Shown: positions 1 to 6,333, numbered from the stretch's first letter. The stretch: 9,421 bases of DNA from Clostridium sp. UBA4746 (GCA_002403785.1 DHIM01000325.1:1-9421), one strand, 5' to 3'. The notes: generated from the letters alone by a model not told the origin. Translations and numbers: made by a program.

Positions 1-35
1 CGAATTTATATTTTATAATAAAACCCAAAAACAAT

Positions 36-58
36 TGCCCTTTATTATGGTAAGGGTA
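36..58 (-). terminator. Candidate terminator hairpin for an upstream gene outside the window
   Basis: TGCCCTT (36-42) pairs with AAGGGTA (52-58), seven pairs including one G-T, around a nine-base loop. Read on the - strand the stem is followed by a T-rich stretch (complement of 21-35), as expected of an intrinsic terminator for a leftward gene entering from beyond this window; on the + strand no T tract follows. The rest of 1-220 is AT-rich and shows no gene and no convincing promoter. The stem is short, so this is a weak call. Confidence 0.3.
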
Positions 59-235
59 TTAATAAACAACAAAATTCTAAGACGAATAGTTCTAATACAA
101 AAAATATTTAAGTAGAAAGAGTTTACAATTTGGTCTTTTCACTTAATTTAGAATGGTATATTAACTGCATATCTAAAACATATTAATAGGTTAATGATTA
201 TTATAGTACATAAATTTGAATTAGTGGGTGTGAAT

Positions 236-901
236 ATGAGCAGAATTAGAATTTTTACAGGTCATTTTGGAAGTGGAAAGACAGAGATTGCTCTAAACTA
301 TGCAATAAATCTTGCTAAAATTGGCAAAAGGGTAGCCCTTGTCGATATTGATATAGTAAATCCATATTTTTGCTCTAGAAACATGAAGGATAAACTAGAA
401 AATCTAGGTATTAAGCTTATATCCTCAAGCTCAAGTCTCATGAATGCTGAGCTAATGGTTATACCCTCGAATGTTTATAGTGTATTTAATGACAAAAGCT
501 ACGAAGTAGTAATGGATATAGGTGGAGATGATCAAGGTTCACTTGTACTTGGACAATATAATGAATATTTAAAACAAGAATCTTATGATATGTATTTTGT
601 TGTAAATAATGACAGACCATTTACTTCAAATAAGGTGGAAACAATTGCATACATGAAATCAATTGAAAGAGCATCAAGGCTTAAAGTTACTCATCTTATT
701 TCTAATACTAATTTATCATATGAGACAAATACTGAGGACATTATTAAAGGTGACAAAATAGTCTCAGAGATTTCAAAGCAATTTGAAATCCCGTATAAGT
801 ATATTGTTTGTACAAAAGACTTGGCGGGCATGATTAAAACCAAAGTACATGCCGAAGTATATCCTATTGACATTTATATGAAGCCCCCTTGGATGGAATA
901 A
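236..901 (+). CDS. P-loop ATPase of the MinD/ParA/CobQ-like class, next to the 2-oxoacid oxidoreductase operon
   Basis: A 221-residue cytoplasmic nucleotide-binding protein. Walker A is GHFGSGKT at residues 9-16, right after the first beta strand. VDIDIVNPYF (36-45) fits the switch I strand of SIMIBI-class ATPases, and VVMDIGGDDQGS (91-102) is the Walker B/switch II strand. No transmembrane segment or metal-binding Cys cluster is visible. The ATG at 236 was chosen because GTGGGTG lies five bases before it and the beta strand and P-loop follow directly; an upstream in-frame start at 194 would add 14 residues without a ribosome binding site. The fold is clear but the role is not. MinD-like ATPases act in septum placement, partitioning, cobyrinate amidation and metal-cluster assembly. 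Its place before an iron-sulfur oxidoreductase operon suggests an accessory or maturation role, which is inference only. It is separated from that operon by a 290-base gap with its own promoter candidate. Confidence 0.8.
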   Translation: MSRIRIFTGHFGSGKTEIALNYAINLAKIGKRVALVDIDIVNPYFCSRNMKDKLENLGIKLISSSSSLMNAELMVIPSNVYSVFNDKSYEVVMDIGGDDQGSLVLGQYNEYLKQESYDMYFVVNNDRPFTSNKVETIAYMKSIERASRLKVTHLISNTNLSYETNTEDIIKGDKIVSEISKQFEIPYKYIVCTKDLAGMIKTKVHAEVYPIDIYMKPPWME

Positions 902-918
902 AGCTCAACAACTCAATA

Positions 919-946
919 TTGCAAAGTTAATATATTAATATATATT
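919..946 (+). promoter_or_regulatory. Candidate sigma-A promoter for the 2-oxoacid oxidoreductase operon
   Basis: TTGCAA (919-924) and TATATT (941-946) are separated by 16 bases, close to the TTGACA/TATAAT consensus. Transcription starting near 953 would give an untranslated leader of about 240 nt that includes the palindromic element at 978-1130. In DNA this AT-rich such matches arise by chance, so confidence is limited. Confidence 0.35.
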
Positions 947-977
947 TCTAATAACTGTGAATTTTAATGTTATCGTT

Positions 978-1130
978 TTAACGACATTTCAGAAGGGAAG
1001 TCTCCCACTTCTATAAGTGGCGAGTTACATACCCTAACAAATAGAAAAATTCAGTGGGGGGATAACAATTGAGAATTGTTATCTACTCCAGAGAACTACA
1101 AAGGGGTAAATCCCCTTCTGAAGTCGTTAA
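978..1130. repeat. Palindromic 153-bp element with terminal inverted repeats, possibly an IS200/IS605-derived MITE or a structured leader
   Basis: The ends are inverted repeats: TTAACGAC (978-985) matches GTCGTTAA (1123-1130), and after a two-base bulge TTCAGAAGGG (988-997) matches CCCTTCTGAA (1113-1122), 18 pairs in all. Inside are CCACTT/AAGTGG (1005-1010/1015-1020) and a perfect 10-bp hairpin, GATAACAATT/AATTGTTATC (1061-1070/1074-1083). AAGGGG (1101-1106) can also pair with CCCCTT (1112-1117), which competes with the outer stem. It has no open reading frame. The - strand end (an AAGTGGGAG-type motif followed by CTTCCCTTCTGAA) reminds me of the subterminal hairpins of IS200/IS605 transposons, from memory and unchecked. 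Lying between the promoter candidate and the ferredoxin gene, it would be transcribed as a leader. I do not recognise a known riboswitch class. Confidence 0.6.
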
Positions 1131-1191
1131 TATTTCAGCTCCGCAGGAGATGATTTAACTTCAACGTTAATAAATGTAAGGAGGGATTTCA

Positions 1192-1401
1192 GTGCCAAAA
1201 GTAACATTTAGAGAAGATAGATGTAAAGGTTGTAAACAATGTATTAGTGTATGTCCAAAGAACATTATTACGATGTCCAATAAATTAAACATTAAAGGAC
1301 ATCATCCTGCCACAGTAACTGCAGATAAAATGAAAGATTGTATAGGATGTGCCTCATGTGCAAGAATGTGTCCTGACTGTGTAATAACAGTGGAAAAATA
1401 A
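1192..1401 (+). CDS. 2[4Fe-4S] ferredoxin, delta subunit of 2-oxoacid:ferredoxin oxidoreductase
   Basis: A 69-residue iron-sulfur protein that would carry electrons from the TPP/[4Fe-4S] catalytic core of the oxidoreductase to free ferredoxin. Two CxxCxxCxxxCP cluster motifs are complete: Cys11, 14, 17, 21-Pro and Cys50, 53, 56, 60-Pro. One extra cysteine (Cys63) follows the second motif. The length matches a stand-alone delta subunit. Translation starts at GTG, six bases after a strong AGGAGGG (1179-1185). It is the first gene of a four-gene operon, with 15 bases between its stop and the alpha-subunit start. In families of this type the delta subunit is often called vorD or korD; which 2-oxoacid is used cannot be read from this subunit. 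Confidence 0.92.
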   Translation: MPKVTFREDRCKGCKQCISVCPKNIITMSNKLNIKGHHPATVTADKMKDCIGCASCARMCPDCVITVEK

Positions 1402-1416
1402 CAAGGAGGAATTACA

Positions 1417-2487
1417 ATGGGTGAAAAAGTTTTAATGAAGGGTAATGAAGCAATTGGAGAAGCAGCCATAAGAGCAAATTGTATGGGTTTTTTCGGTTAT
1501 CCAATTACCCCACAGACCGAAGTTGCAGCATTTATGTCAAAGAAGATGCCCAAAATAGGAAGAGTTTTTTTACAAGCTGAAAGTGAAGTAGCAGCAATAA
1601 ATATGGTATATGGTGCAGCTGGAAGCGGAGTTCGATGTATGACTTCCTCAAGTAGTCCAGGAATAAGTCTAATGTCTGAGGGCATTTCAAATATAGCATC
1701 GGCAGAACTCCCTTGCGTTATTGTAAACATTGTTCGTGGAGGTCCCGGACTTGGAAGTATACAACCAGCTCAATCAGATTACTTCCAAGCAACACGAGGT
1801 GGTGGTCATGGTGACTATAACATGCCTGTACTCGCACCAGCTTCAATTCAAGAAATGGTAGATTTAGTTCAAGAGGCTTTTGATATGGCAGATATATATA
1901 GAAATCCTGTTATGGTTATGGGTGATGGAATGCTCGGTCAAATGATGGAACCAGTTGAATTTAAAGATAGACCAGAAAGAGTGCTTCCAATAAAAGATTG
2001 GGCCGCAAATGGTCTTAATGGACGTAAAACTCATAATATAATAAATTCATTGTTTTTAGAAGCAGATATATTAGAAAAACATAATATTCACCTTCAAGCA
2101 AAATATGAAGAAATAACAAAAAATGAAGTTAGATACGAAATAATCGATTGTGAAGAAGCTTGCGACCTTATATTAGTTGCATACGGTACAACTTCAAGAA
2201 TATGCAAAAATGTAGTTAAATGGGCAAAAAAAGAAGGCTTAAAAGTTGGACTTATAAGACCTATAACTTTATGGCCATTCCCAATTGAAGCATTTGAAAA
2301 AACAATAGATAAAACTAAATATGGTTATTTGTCAGTAGAAATGAGCTGTGGACAGATGGTTGAGGATATAAGACTTGCAGTAAATGGTAGAAAACCTGTA
2401 GCATTCTACGGAAGATCAGGTGGAGTAGTTCCGCATTCTACTGATATATTAGATAAAGTAAAAGAGATAATAGGGGGCGTAAAATAA
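1417..2487 (+). CDS. vorB: 2-oxoacid:ferredoxin oxidoreductase alpha subunit, VorB type
   Basis: A 356-residue subunit, the usual length for a VorB-type alpha chain (3-methyl-2-oxobutanoate, i.e. 2-oxoisovalerate, oxidoreductase). With the beta subunit it forms the active site that converts a 2-oxoacid, CoA and oxidised ferredoxin to acyl-CoA, CO2 and reduced ferredoxin. The N-terminal pyrimidine-binding domain shows GNEAIGEAAIRA (9-20), the substrate-loop motif GYPITPQTE (27-35) and QAESE with Glu57, at the place of the glutamate that activates TPP in this superfamily. A C-terminal transketolase-like domain begins near residue 245 (LILVAYGTTSR, then RPITLWPFP). AAGGAGG (1403-1409) lies seven bases before the ATG. 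Its stop overlaps the beta start by one base (TAATG), indicating translational coupling. Substrate is assigned by family resemblance; 2-oxoglutarate or another branched-chain oxoacid remains possible. Confidence 0.9.
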   Translation: MGEKVLMKGNEAIGEAAIRANCMGFFGYPITPQTEVAAFMSKKMPKIGRVFLQAESEVAAINMVYGAAGSGVRCMTSSSSPGISLMSEGISNIASAELPCVIVNIVRGGPGLGSIQPAQSDYFQATRGGGHGDYNMPVLAPASIQEMVDLVQEAFDMADIYRNPVMVMGDGMLGQMMEPVEFKDRPERVLPIKDWAANGLNGRKTHNIINSLFLEADILEKHNIHLQAKYEEITKNEVRYEIIDCEEACDLILVAYGTTSRICKNVVKWAKKEGLKVGLIRPITLWPFPIEAFEKTIDKTKYGYLSVEMSCGQMVEDIRLAVNGRKPVAFYGRSGGVVPHSTDILDKVKEIIGGVK

Positions 2488-3236
2488 TGGCTATTGTATA
2501 TGAAACTCCGAAAGCTCTATTAGATGTACCAACTCACTATTGTCCAGGCTGCACACATGGAGTAATCCATAAATTAATTGCAGAAGTTATTGATGAATTA
2601 GGGATTTTAGATAAAACAATAGCAGTTGCACCTGTCGGATGTTCAATTCTTATGTATAACTATTTTGCATGTGATGCAATTGAAGCTGCACATGGAAGAG
2701 CACCAGCAACAGCTACTGGCATTAAAAGAACAAATCCTGATAAAGTTGTTTTTACTTACCAAGGTGATGGTGATCTTGCAGCTATTGGTATGGGGGAGAT
2801 AGTTCATTCAGCAGCTAGAGGTGAGAACTTAACTTCAATATTTGTTAACAACTGCATATATGGAATGACTGGTGGTCAAATGGCCCCAACTACTCTTCCA
2901 GGTCAAATTACTGAAACCACTCCATATGGAAGGGATGTAAAATTGGCAGGTTACCCAATAAGAGTTTCAGAATTAATATCAACACTTACTGGAGCATGTT
3001 ATGTTGAAAGAGTATCTGTTGATACAATACCTAATTTATTAAAAGCTAAGAAAGCAATTAAAAGAGCATTTGAAAACCAAATTGCAGGTAAAGGTTTCTC
3101 AATGATTGAAGTATTATCAATTTGCCCAACAAATTGGGGATTGTCACCTCGAGAATCGATGAAATGGTTGAGAGATAATATGATGACCTACTATCCTCTT
3201 GGTGTTAAAAAGAATACAACTGAGGAGGTTAAATAA
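2487..3236 (+). CDS. 2-oxoacid:ferredoxin oxidoreductase beta subunit (TPP-binding)
   Basis: A 249-residue catalytic subunit holding thiamine diphosphate and the proximal [4Fe-4S] cluster. The TPP/Mg motif begins at GDGD (93-96) and continues to NNCIYGMTGGQ (121-131). Four cysteines fit the cluster ligands known in pyruvate:ferredoxin oxidoreductases: Cys19 and Cys22 in CPGCTHG, Cys52 in PVGCS, and Cys213 in SICPTNW. All appear intact, so the enzyme should be active. The IYGMTGGQ form is the one usual in 2-oxoglutarate and 2-oxoisovalerate enzymes. Translation starts at the ATG that overlaps the alpha stop, with an AGGGGG ribosome binding site inside the end of the alpha gene. The gamma subunit follows one base after its stop. 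No signal peptide or membrane segment; cytoplasmic. Confidence 0.92.
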   Translation: MAIVYETPKALLDVPTHYCPGCTHGVIHKLIAEVIDELGILDKTIAVAPVGCSILMYNYFACDAIEAAHGRAPATATGIKRTNPDKVVFTYQGDGDLAAIGMGEIVHSAARGENLTSIFVNNCIYGMTGGQMAPTTLPGQITETTPYGRDVKLAGYPIRVSELISTLTGACYVERVSVDTIPNLLKAKKAIKRAFENQIAGKGFSMIEVLSICPTNWGLSPRESMKWLRDNMMTYYPLGVKKNTTEEVK

Positions 3237-3237
3237 A

Positions 3238-3768
3238 ATGGTATCACAAGAAATAATATTTGCTGGTTTTGGTGGACAAGGTATTCTCTTAATGGGAAAA
3301 TTTCTTGCATACGCTGGTATGGATTCTAATCTGAACGTTTCATGGCTACCATCATATGGTCCTGAAATGAGAGGTGGTACTGCAAATTGTTCAGTCATAC
3401 TTACAGATGAAGAAATTGGCTCTCCAGTTTTAACAAGAGCAGACACCGTAGTCGCAATGAACAGACCATCACTCGAAAAATTCATAGATTTTATTGAGCC
3501 TAATGGTCTTCTCATTGTTGATTCAGATCAGATAACTGATATTCCAGATAGAAAAGATATCACTATTTATAAAATACCAGCTAAAACTATAGCTGAAGAA
3601 ATCGGAAGCACAACCATTGCCAATATGGTACTTTTGGGTGCTCTAGTTAAGAAAACCGGCATTGTCTCAATGGAAGCTTTACTTGCCTCACTTAAAGTTC
3701 ATGGAAAAGAAAAATTCTATGAGTCCAATAAATTGGCAATTGAAAAAGGGGCACAGTATATTAAATAA
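3238..3768 (+). CDS. 2-oxoacid:ferredoxin oxidoreductase gamma subunit
   Basis: A 176-residue subunit of the pyruvate/ketoisovalerate oxidoreductase gamma family (POR catalytic gamma domain), which completes the alpha-beta-gamma-delta enzyme. Family features are the N-terminal FAGFGGQGI loop (about residues 8-16) and the SYGPEMRGGTANC block (about 40-52), both characteristic of this domain. The length is typical of stand-alone gamma chains. The ATG at 3238 is preferred over an in-frame upstream start at 3199, because GAGGAGG (3222-3228) lies nine bases before it and the homology starts at MVSQEIIFAG; the upstream start would run through the end of the beta gene. It is the last gene of the operon and is followed by a 12-bp hairpin. 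Confidence 0.92.
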   Translation: MVSQEIIFAGFGGQGILLMGKFLAYAGMDSNLNVSWLPSYGPEMRGGTANCSVILTDEEIGSPVLTRADTVVAMNRPSLEKFIDFIEPNGLLIVDSDQITDIPDRKDITIYKIPAKTIAEEIGSTTIANMVLLGALVKKTGIVSMEALLASLKVHGKEKFYESNKLAIEKGAQYIK

Positions 3769-3778
3769 TAAAGGATCA

Positions 3779-3819
3779 AAGGGCATACAAGATAATTATA
3801 TATTATGTTGTATGCCCTT
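3779..3819. terminator. Hairpin between convergent genes, probably a bidirectional terminator
   Basis: AAGGGCATACAA (3779-3790) pairs perfectly with TTGTATGCCCTT (3808-3819), 12 bp with a 17-base AT-rich loop, ten bases after the gamma-subunit stop. The + strand tail (GTTCT) has a poor T tract; the - strand tail is richer in T. It probably serves both the operon and the convergent regulator gene. A second, smaller hairpin, TTGTTG/CAACAA (3861-3866/3873-3878), lies between this one and the regulator stop. Confidence 0.7.
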
Positions 3820-3901
3820 GTTCTATGAAATGCAAATATATAGTTTCACGATGGTTGTGGTTGTTGCTTAAACAACAATACATGCCTTATAATTAATTGT
3901 T

Positions 3902-4759
3902 TTAAACATAAACCTTATATTCTTTCCATATGTTCTCCAAAGTAGAAAATGTACTAGAAATTTTTTCTTTCTCTCTTAAGCCCACTGCTATTATTAACGC
4001 ATTTATTATACTAAGTGGGGTTACAAGTGAATCAACAAAAGAAGTTATATTATTTTGTGCTATTAGCGTATAGTCAGCCTTCTCTGCTAATGGAGATAAT
4101 AAACTATCTGTAATTACTACAATATTGGCATTTTTACCTTTTGCGAATGAGATGGCTTCAATTGTTCTGGTAGTATACCTAGGAAAGCCTATCGCAATCA
4201 ATATGTCTTTATTATCAATATTAAGCATCTGCTCAAATATATCACTAACACCATATTCAACTAACTTAACATTATCTAAAATAAGATTTAAATAAAAAGC
4301 TAAAAATCCAGATAATGCAGCTGATTGTCTTAATCCAATTACATATATTTTTCTAGCTTTAAATAATGAATTAACTATATCTTCAAAAGTTTGGTGATTT
4401 ATTTTTTCTAAAGTAATTTTAATATTTTCAATGTCAGCTTTTAATACACTCTTTAGCACATTCTCTTGAGTGATGTAATCATTAGATAATTCCATTTTTT
4501 GTACTAAAGTTAATTTACTTTTAATTAATTCCTGAAGACTTTTTTGTAGTTTTGGATAACCATTAAATCCTAACACGATGGCAAATCTTACAACAGTTGA
4601 TTCACTTACACCTATTGTAGTACCTAATTTATTAGCAGTCATAAACGCTGCTTTATCATAGTGTTCTAGTATGTATTTAGCAATTATTTTTTGACCTTTA
4701 CTCATATGTGGTAATTTAATTTGAATTAACTTCATTAAATCCTGTTTGTTATTCTCCAT
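3902..4759 (-). CDS. RpiR/MurR-family transcriptional regulator (HTH plus SIS domain)
   Basis: A 285-residue DNA-binding regulator, a usual length for the family. The N-terminal HTH_6 domain (about 1-80) contains the helix-turn-helix TANKLGTTIGVSESTVVRFA and the following GFNGYPKLQ, both typical. A SIS phosphosugar-binding domain follows (about 125-255): KIYVIGLRQSAALSGF is the sugar-phosphate loop, and the ILIAIGFPRYTTRTIEA and VVITDSLLSPLAEKADYTL segments are also typical. Such proteins sense phosphorylated sugars and repress or activate sugar, amino-sugar or sialic-acid pathways. No sugar gene lies in this window, so the target is unknown. AGAAAGGA lies 11 bases upstream of the ATG. The gene converges on the oxidoreductase operon. 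Its promoter must lie in or beyond the HAD pseudogene remnant directly upstream. Confidence 0.9.
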   Translation of the reverse strand: MENNKQDLMKLIQIKLPHMSKGQKIIAKYILEHYDKAAFMTANKLGTTIGVSESTVVRFAIVLGFNGYPKLQKSLQELIKSKLTLVQKMELSNDYITQENVLKSVLKADIENIKITLEKINHQTFEDIVNSLFKARKIYVIGLRQSAALSGFLAFYLNLILDNVKLVEYGVSDIFEQMLNIDNKDILIAIGFPRYTTRTIEAISFAKGKNANIVVITDSLLSPLAEKADYTLIAQNNITSFVDSLVTPLSIINALIIAVGLREKEKISSTFSTLENIWKEYKVYV

Positions 4760-4779
4760 AATTAACTCGATCCTTTCTA

Positions 4780-4967
4780 TTTAATAAGGCCCTGCTCAAA
4801 TTATCTCCAGATAGCCGTATTTATATCATGATATATTTTTAAATGATAATTCTCATCGTATTTTATGTTAAATTTAAGCATAGCATTTTTTAAAGCATCT
4901 TTTTCAGATTTTTTAAAGTCCAATAAAGTTTATCTGTATCATATATTATAACCTCATACTTCCTTAT
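4780..4967 (-). pseudogene. Remnant of a YjjG-like HAD-superfamily phosphatase, 5' end only
   Basis: Read on the - strand, an intact AGGAGGG (4971-4977) is followed by the decayed start of a HAD hydrolase. The first codons translate as IRKYEVIIYDTDK, then after one missing base LDFKKSEKDALKNAMLKF, NIKYDENYHLKIYHDINTAIWR, a stop, and FEQGLIK. Restoring one A in the A run near 4929 gives DTDKTLLDF, the HAD motif I (DxDxT) with the nucleophile aspartate. Four lesions are visible: the start codon position reads ATA (4965-4967), a one-base deletion breaks the frame, TAA at 4801-4803 interrupts WR-FEQ (one change from CAA), and the sequence ends at a stop after about 60 codons of an expected 220 or more. 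The phosphatase core is absent. It sits within the upstream region of the regulator gene. Assignment to YjjG (nucleotidase) type is by resemblance of this N-terminus only. Confidence 0.8.
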
Positions 4968-5060
4968 AAACCCTCCTGTATGGTTGTTTTATTAATTATA
5001 ACATAAATGCTATATTTCAAAAACATTTAGAAAATTTTCATAGTTCACTTAAAACGTAAA

Positions 5061-5345
5061 GTGTTGATTTTCACCTTTGTTGTTAAAGATAGTGAGGTAT
5101 GTCCAAATGCAGTATCCTCTTATTGGGTTATAAATAATGGATATCTTCATGTTATTAGTGGCTCTGTCTTAAATAATCAAACGGCTACTTGTTGGGTCTG
5201 CATTGATCCTAATGAGCATTATGTTTATAGGATATTATTTAACTCACCAGATGACCTGTTTAATAGCAAAACAATTTGTGATCACAAATTGTTCATGACC
5301 CCCGGGGGTATTTGGGAGGCTAAGGCGAACTTGCTATTTCTTTAA
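5061..5345 (+). CDS. Unidentified open frame whose 3' end is formed by a repeat copy; probably a remnant
   Basis: A 94-residue frame from a GTG with no visible ribosome binding site; the frame is open back to 5031 without an ATG. The first 68 residues (VVKDSEVCPNAV, then SYWVINNGYLHVISG and CWVCIDPNEHYVYRILF) look like real protein sequence of mixed composition but match no family I know. The last 27 or so residues (from NSKTICDHKLF) are translated from repeat copy 1 (5262-5338), so the repeat seems to have supplied a new C-terminus and stop. No signal peptide or membrane segment is seen. It may be a decayed fragment of a larger gene; expression is doubtful. Confidence 0.3.
   Translation: MLIFTFVVKDSEVCPNAVSSYWVINNGYLHVISGSVLNNQTATCWVCIDPNEHYVYRILFNSPDDLFNSKTICDHKLFMTPGGIWEAKANLLFL
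5262..5338 (+). repeat. Structured dispersed repeat, copy 1 (complete)
   Basis: The outer stem AATAGCAA (5262-5269) pairs with TTGCTATT (5331-5338). Inside it are a perfect 24-nt palindrome (5270-5293; half-site AACAATTTGTGA) and a perfect 12-nt GC palindrome ACCCCCGGGGGT (5298-5309). The tail GGGAGGCTAAGGCGAA leads into the outer stem. In this very AT-rich DNA the GC-rich core stands out. It is the most complete of four copies in 1.3 kb. It forms the 3' end of the open frame before it. Confidence 0.75.
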
Positions 5346-5377
5346 TTTCGCTATTTAAAATTATAATTGTATTAATA

Positions 5378-5406
5378 AAAATAGACTTTGCAATGTTTGG
5401 CTTATA
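5378..5406 (+). promoter_or_regulatory. Weak promoter candidate before the 12-codon stub
   Basis: TAGACT and TACAAT, with a 17-base spacer, lie about 50 bases upstream of a ribosome binding site and ATG at 5446-5461. The -10 box matches the consensus at five of six positions, the -35 box at four. It may be the surviving promoter of a gene now lost. Coordinates are good to within a few bases. Confidence 0.25.
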
Positions 5407-5458
5407 CAATCATATTATAGAAAAACATTTTTTTTAGCGTAGGGAGGCAAGCGGATTA

Positions 5459-5497
5459 ATGGTGCTTTTTAAAAAAGATATTAAAAAAGATAGGTAA
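5459..5497 (+). pseudogene. 12-codon stub with a ribosome binding site; probable 5' end of a lost gene
   Basis: AGGGAGG (near 5441-5447) precedes ATG at 5459, at a rather long distance of about 11 bases, and the frame reads MVLFKKDIKKDR before TAA. Repeat copy 2 begins directly after it. The start resembles the beginning of a longer gene truncated at the repeat, but 12 residues are too few to name it. A genuine small peptide cannot be excluded. Confidence 0.25.
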
Positions 5498-5501
5498 ATT
5501 A

Positions 5502-5557
5502 TTGCTATTAATAGCAAAACAAATTGTGGTTACAATTTGTTTTGCAGAATTTGCTAA
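5502..5557 (+). repeat. Structured dispersed repeat, copy 2 (short form without the GC core)
   Basis: AATAGCAAAACAAATTGT begins this copy as in copy 1. GCAAAACAAATTGT (5514-5527) and ACAATTTGTTTTGC (5532-5545) form a perfect 14-bp hairpin with loop GGTT; AGAATTTGCTAA follows. The GC core and the GAGCGAAGCG segment are missing, so this copy is an internally deleted form. It begins with a 16-nt palindrome, TTGCTATT-AATAGCAA (5502-5517), which is what the end of one repeat joined head-to-tail to the start of the next would produce. Confidence 0.7.
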
Positions 5558-5724
5558 ATGAAAAATAATTAGAGGTAACATTCTGAAAGGTATTATTTTT
5601 AATTTCCTTTCATGACTTATTCTACACTAAATGTACGGACTATAGTTACTTTTTTTAGGCGGCTGACATGACCCCGTTACAGAAATTGGCAACGAAGTGG
5701 ACAAGTTCTGTTTGTTAGAGTTTG

Positions 5725-5775
5725 CAATTTGTTCATGTACCCCGGGAGATTTTATGAGTGGAGTGAATTTGCTAA
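5725..5775 (+). repeat. Structured dispersed repeat, copy 3 (3' two-thirds only)
   Basis: This copy starts at the right arm of the AT hairpin (CAATTTGTTCATG) and continues through TACCCCGGGAGA and TTTATGAGTGGAGTGAATTTGCTAA. The left arm of the hairpin and the outer 5' strand are not recognisable. Compared with copy 4 the tail differs by paired C-to-T changes (GAGCGAAGCGAA to GAGTGGAGTGAA). It lies just upstream of the VOC-like remnant and may mark the breakpoint that removed that gene's 5' part. Confidence 0.65.
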
Positions 5776-5844
5776 CTGCGATGAATATAAGTTTCTCAAA
5801 AGTTTGGGGAATTCCTGTAAATATATGATGGCCACACCTTATAG

Positions 5845-6333
5845 TCATTTGAATATGCAGCTACAAGAATATTGGCAAAGGATAGAGATGCAGCAATACT
5901 CGAACTTATGGAGTTAACTAATTACAATTTTGATTTTGCAATATATGTGAAATCCATGAATTCTATTACATCAGTGGCAAGAGTTATAGATGGCCATTTT
6001 GCTATGGTATTCACCTCTGGAATTAAGCCTTATGTATCTGATGAAGAATCAGGCCCTACTGAAAAATTTGTACATTACTATGGTAAAAGAGTGCATCATC
6101 TTGCTTTCAATACAGAACATATTGAATATACCTTTGAAATGCTAAAGAAGAATGGAATGGACTTTTTAATAGAATTAATAGGTTCTCCTGAGGAAGGTTT
6201 AAAACAAACCTTTAGTTACCCATCAAAAAATACATTCTTAGTAAATGAATACATCTATAGGTATAATGGGTTTGATGGATTCTTTACAAAAGGAAATGTA
6301 GCAGATTTAACTGGTGCAACTTCAAAGCAGTAA
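5845..6333 (+). pseudogene. 5'-truncated VOC-superfamily gene, 4-hydroxyphenylpyruvate-dioxygenase-like
   Basis: An open frame of about 160 codons, from just after a stop at 5842-5844. The nearest starts are a TTG at 5872 and an ATG at 5908, neither with a ribosome binding site. The protein has the look of a vicinal-oxygen-chelate domain: FAMVFTSGIKPYVSDEESGP, then VHHLAFNTEHIEYTFEMLKKNG with the histidine that in the family binds metal, and LKQTFSYPSKNTFLVNEYIYR with a glutamate placed like the third ligand. GFDGFFTKGNV resembles the C-terminus of 4-hydroxyphenylpyruvate dioxygenases. A full member has about 350 residues in two VOC domains, so half or more is missing. The 5' flank down to 5640 shows no matching N-terminus in any frame. 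It is probably dead, though the surviving frame is clean, so the loss may be recent. The substrate cannot be assigned. Confidence 0.65.

Larger units (their letters stand above)
5346..5844. other. Intergenic stretch with repeat copies and no intact gene
   Basis: Apart from the 12-codon stub and repeat copies 2 and 3, this stretch contains a weak hairpin, TGAAAGG/CCTTTCA (5584-5590/5606-5612). It also has a locally less AT-rich segment (5655-5720) that might be decayed coding sequence. One + strand frame through it is open from 5667 to about 5820 but has no start signal and no family resemblance. Frames on the other strand look like shadows. Confidence 0.5.

Noticed and set aside
978..1190. 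Known riboswitch or T-box leader
   Set aside because: I found no T-box TGGNACC-type motif and no core I could match to SAM, cobalamin, TPP, FMN or glycine riboswitches; the inverted terminal repeats fit a mobile remnant better.
3199..3237. Upstream in-frame start for the gamma subunit, giving 13 more residues
   Set aside because: It lies inside the beta gene without a ribosome binding site. The ATG at 3238 has GAGGAGG at a good distance and matches the family's N-terminus.
3144..3515. 123-residue - strand frame opposite the beta and gamma genes
   Set aside because: It is antisense to two well-supported genes and has no family resemblance or start signal.
3662..3871. 69-residue + strand frame over the end of the gamma gene
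   Set aside because: It is an out-of-frame shadow of the gamma gene that runs through the terminator hairpin.
5729..5917. 62-residue + strand frame
   Set aside because: Its first part is the translated repeat copy 3 and its last part overlaps the VOC-like frame in another register. There is no ribosome binding site.
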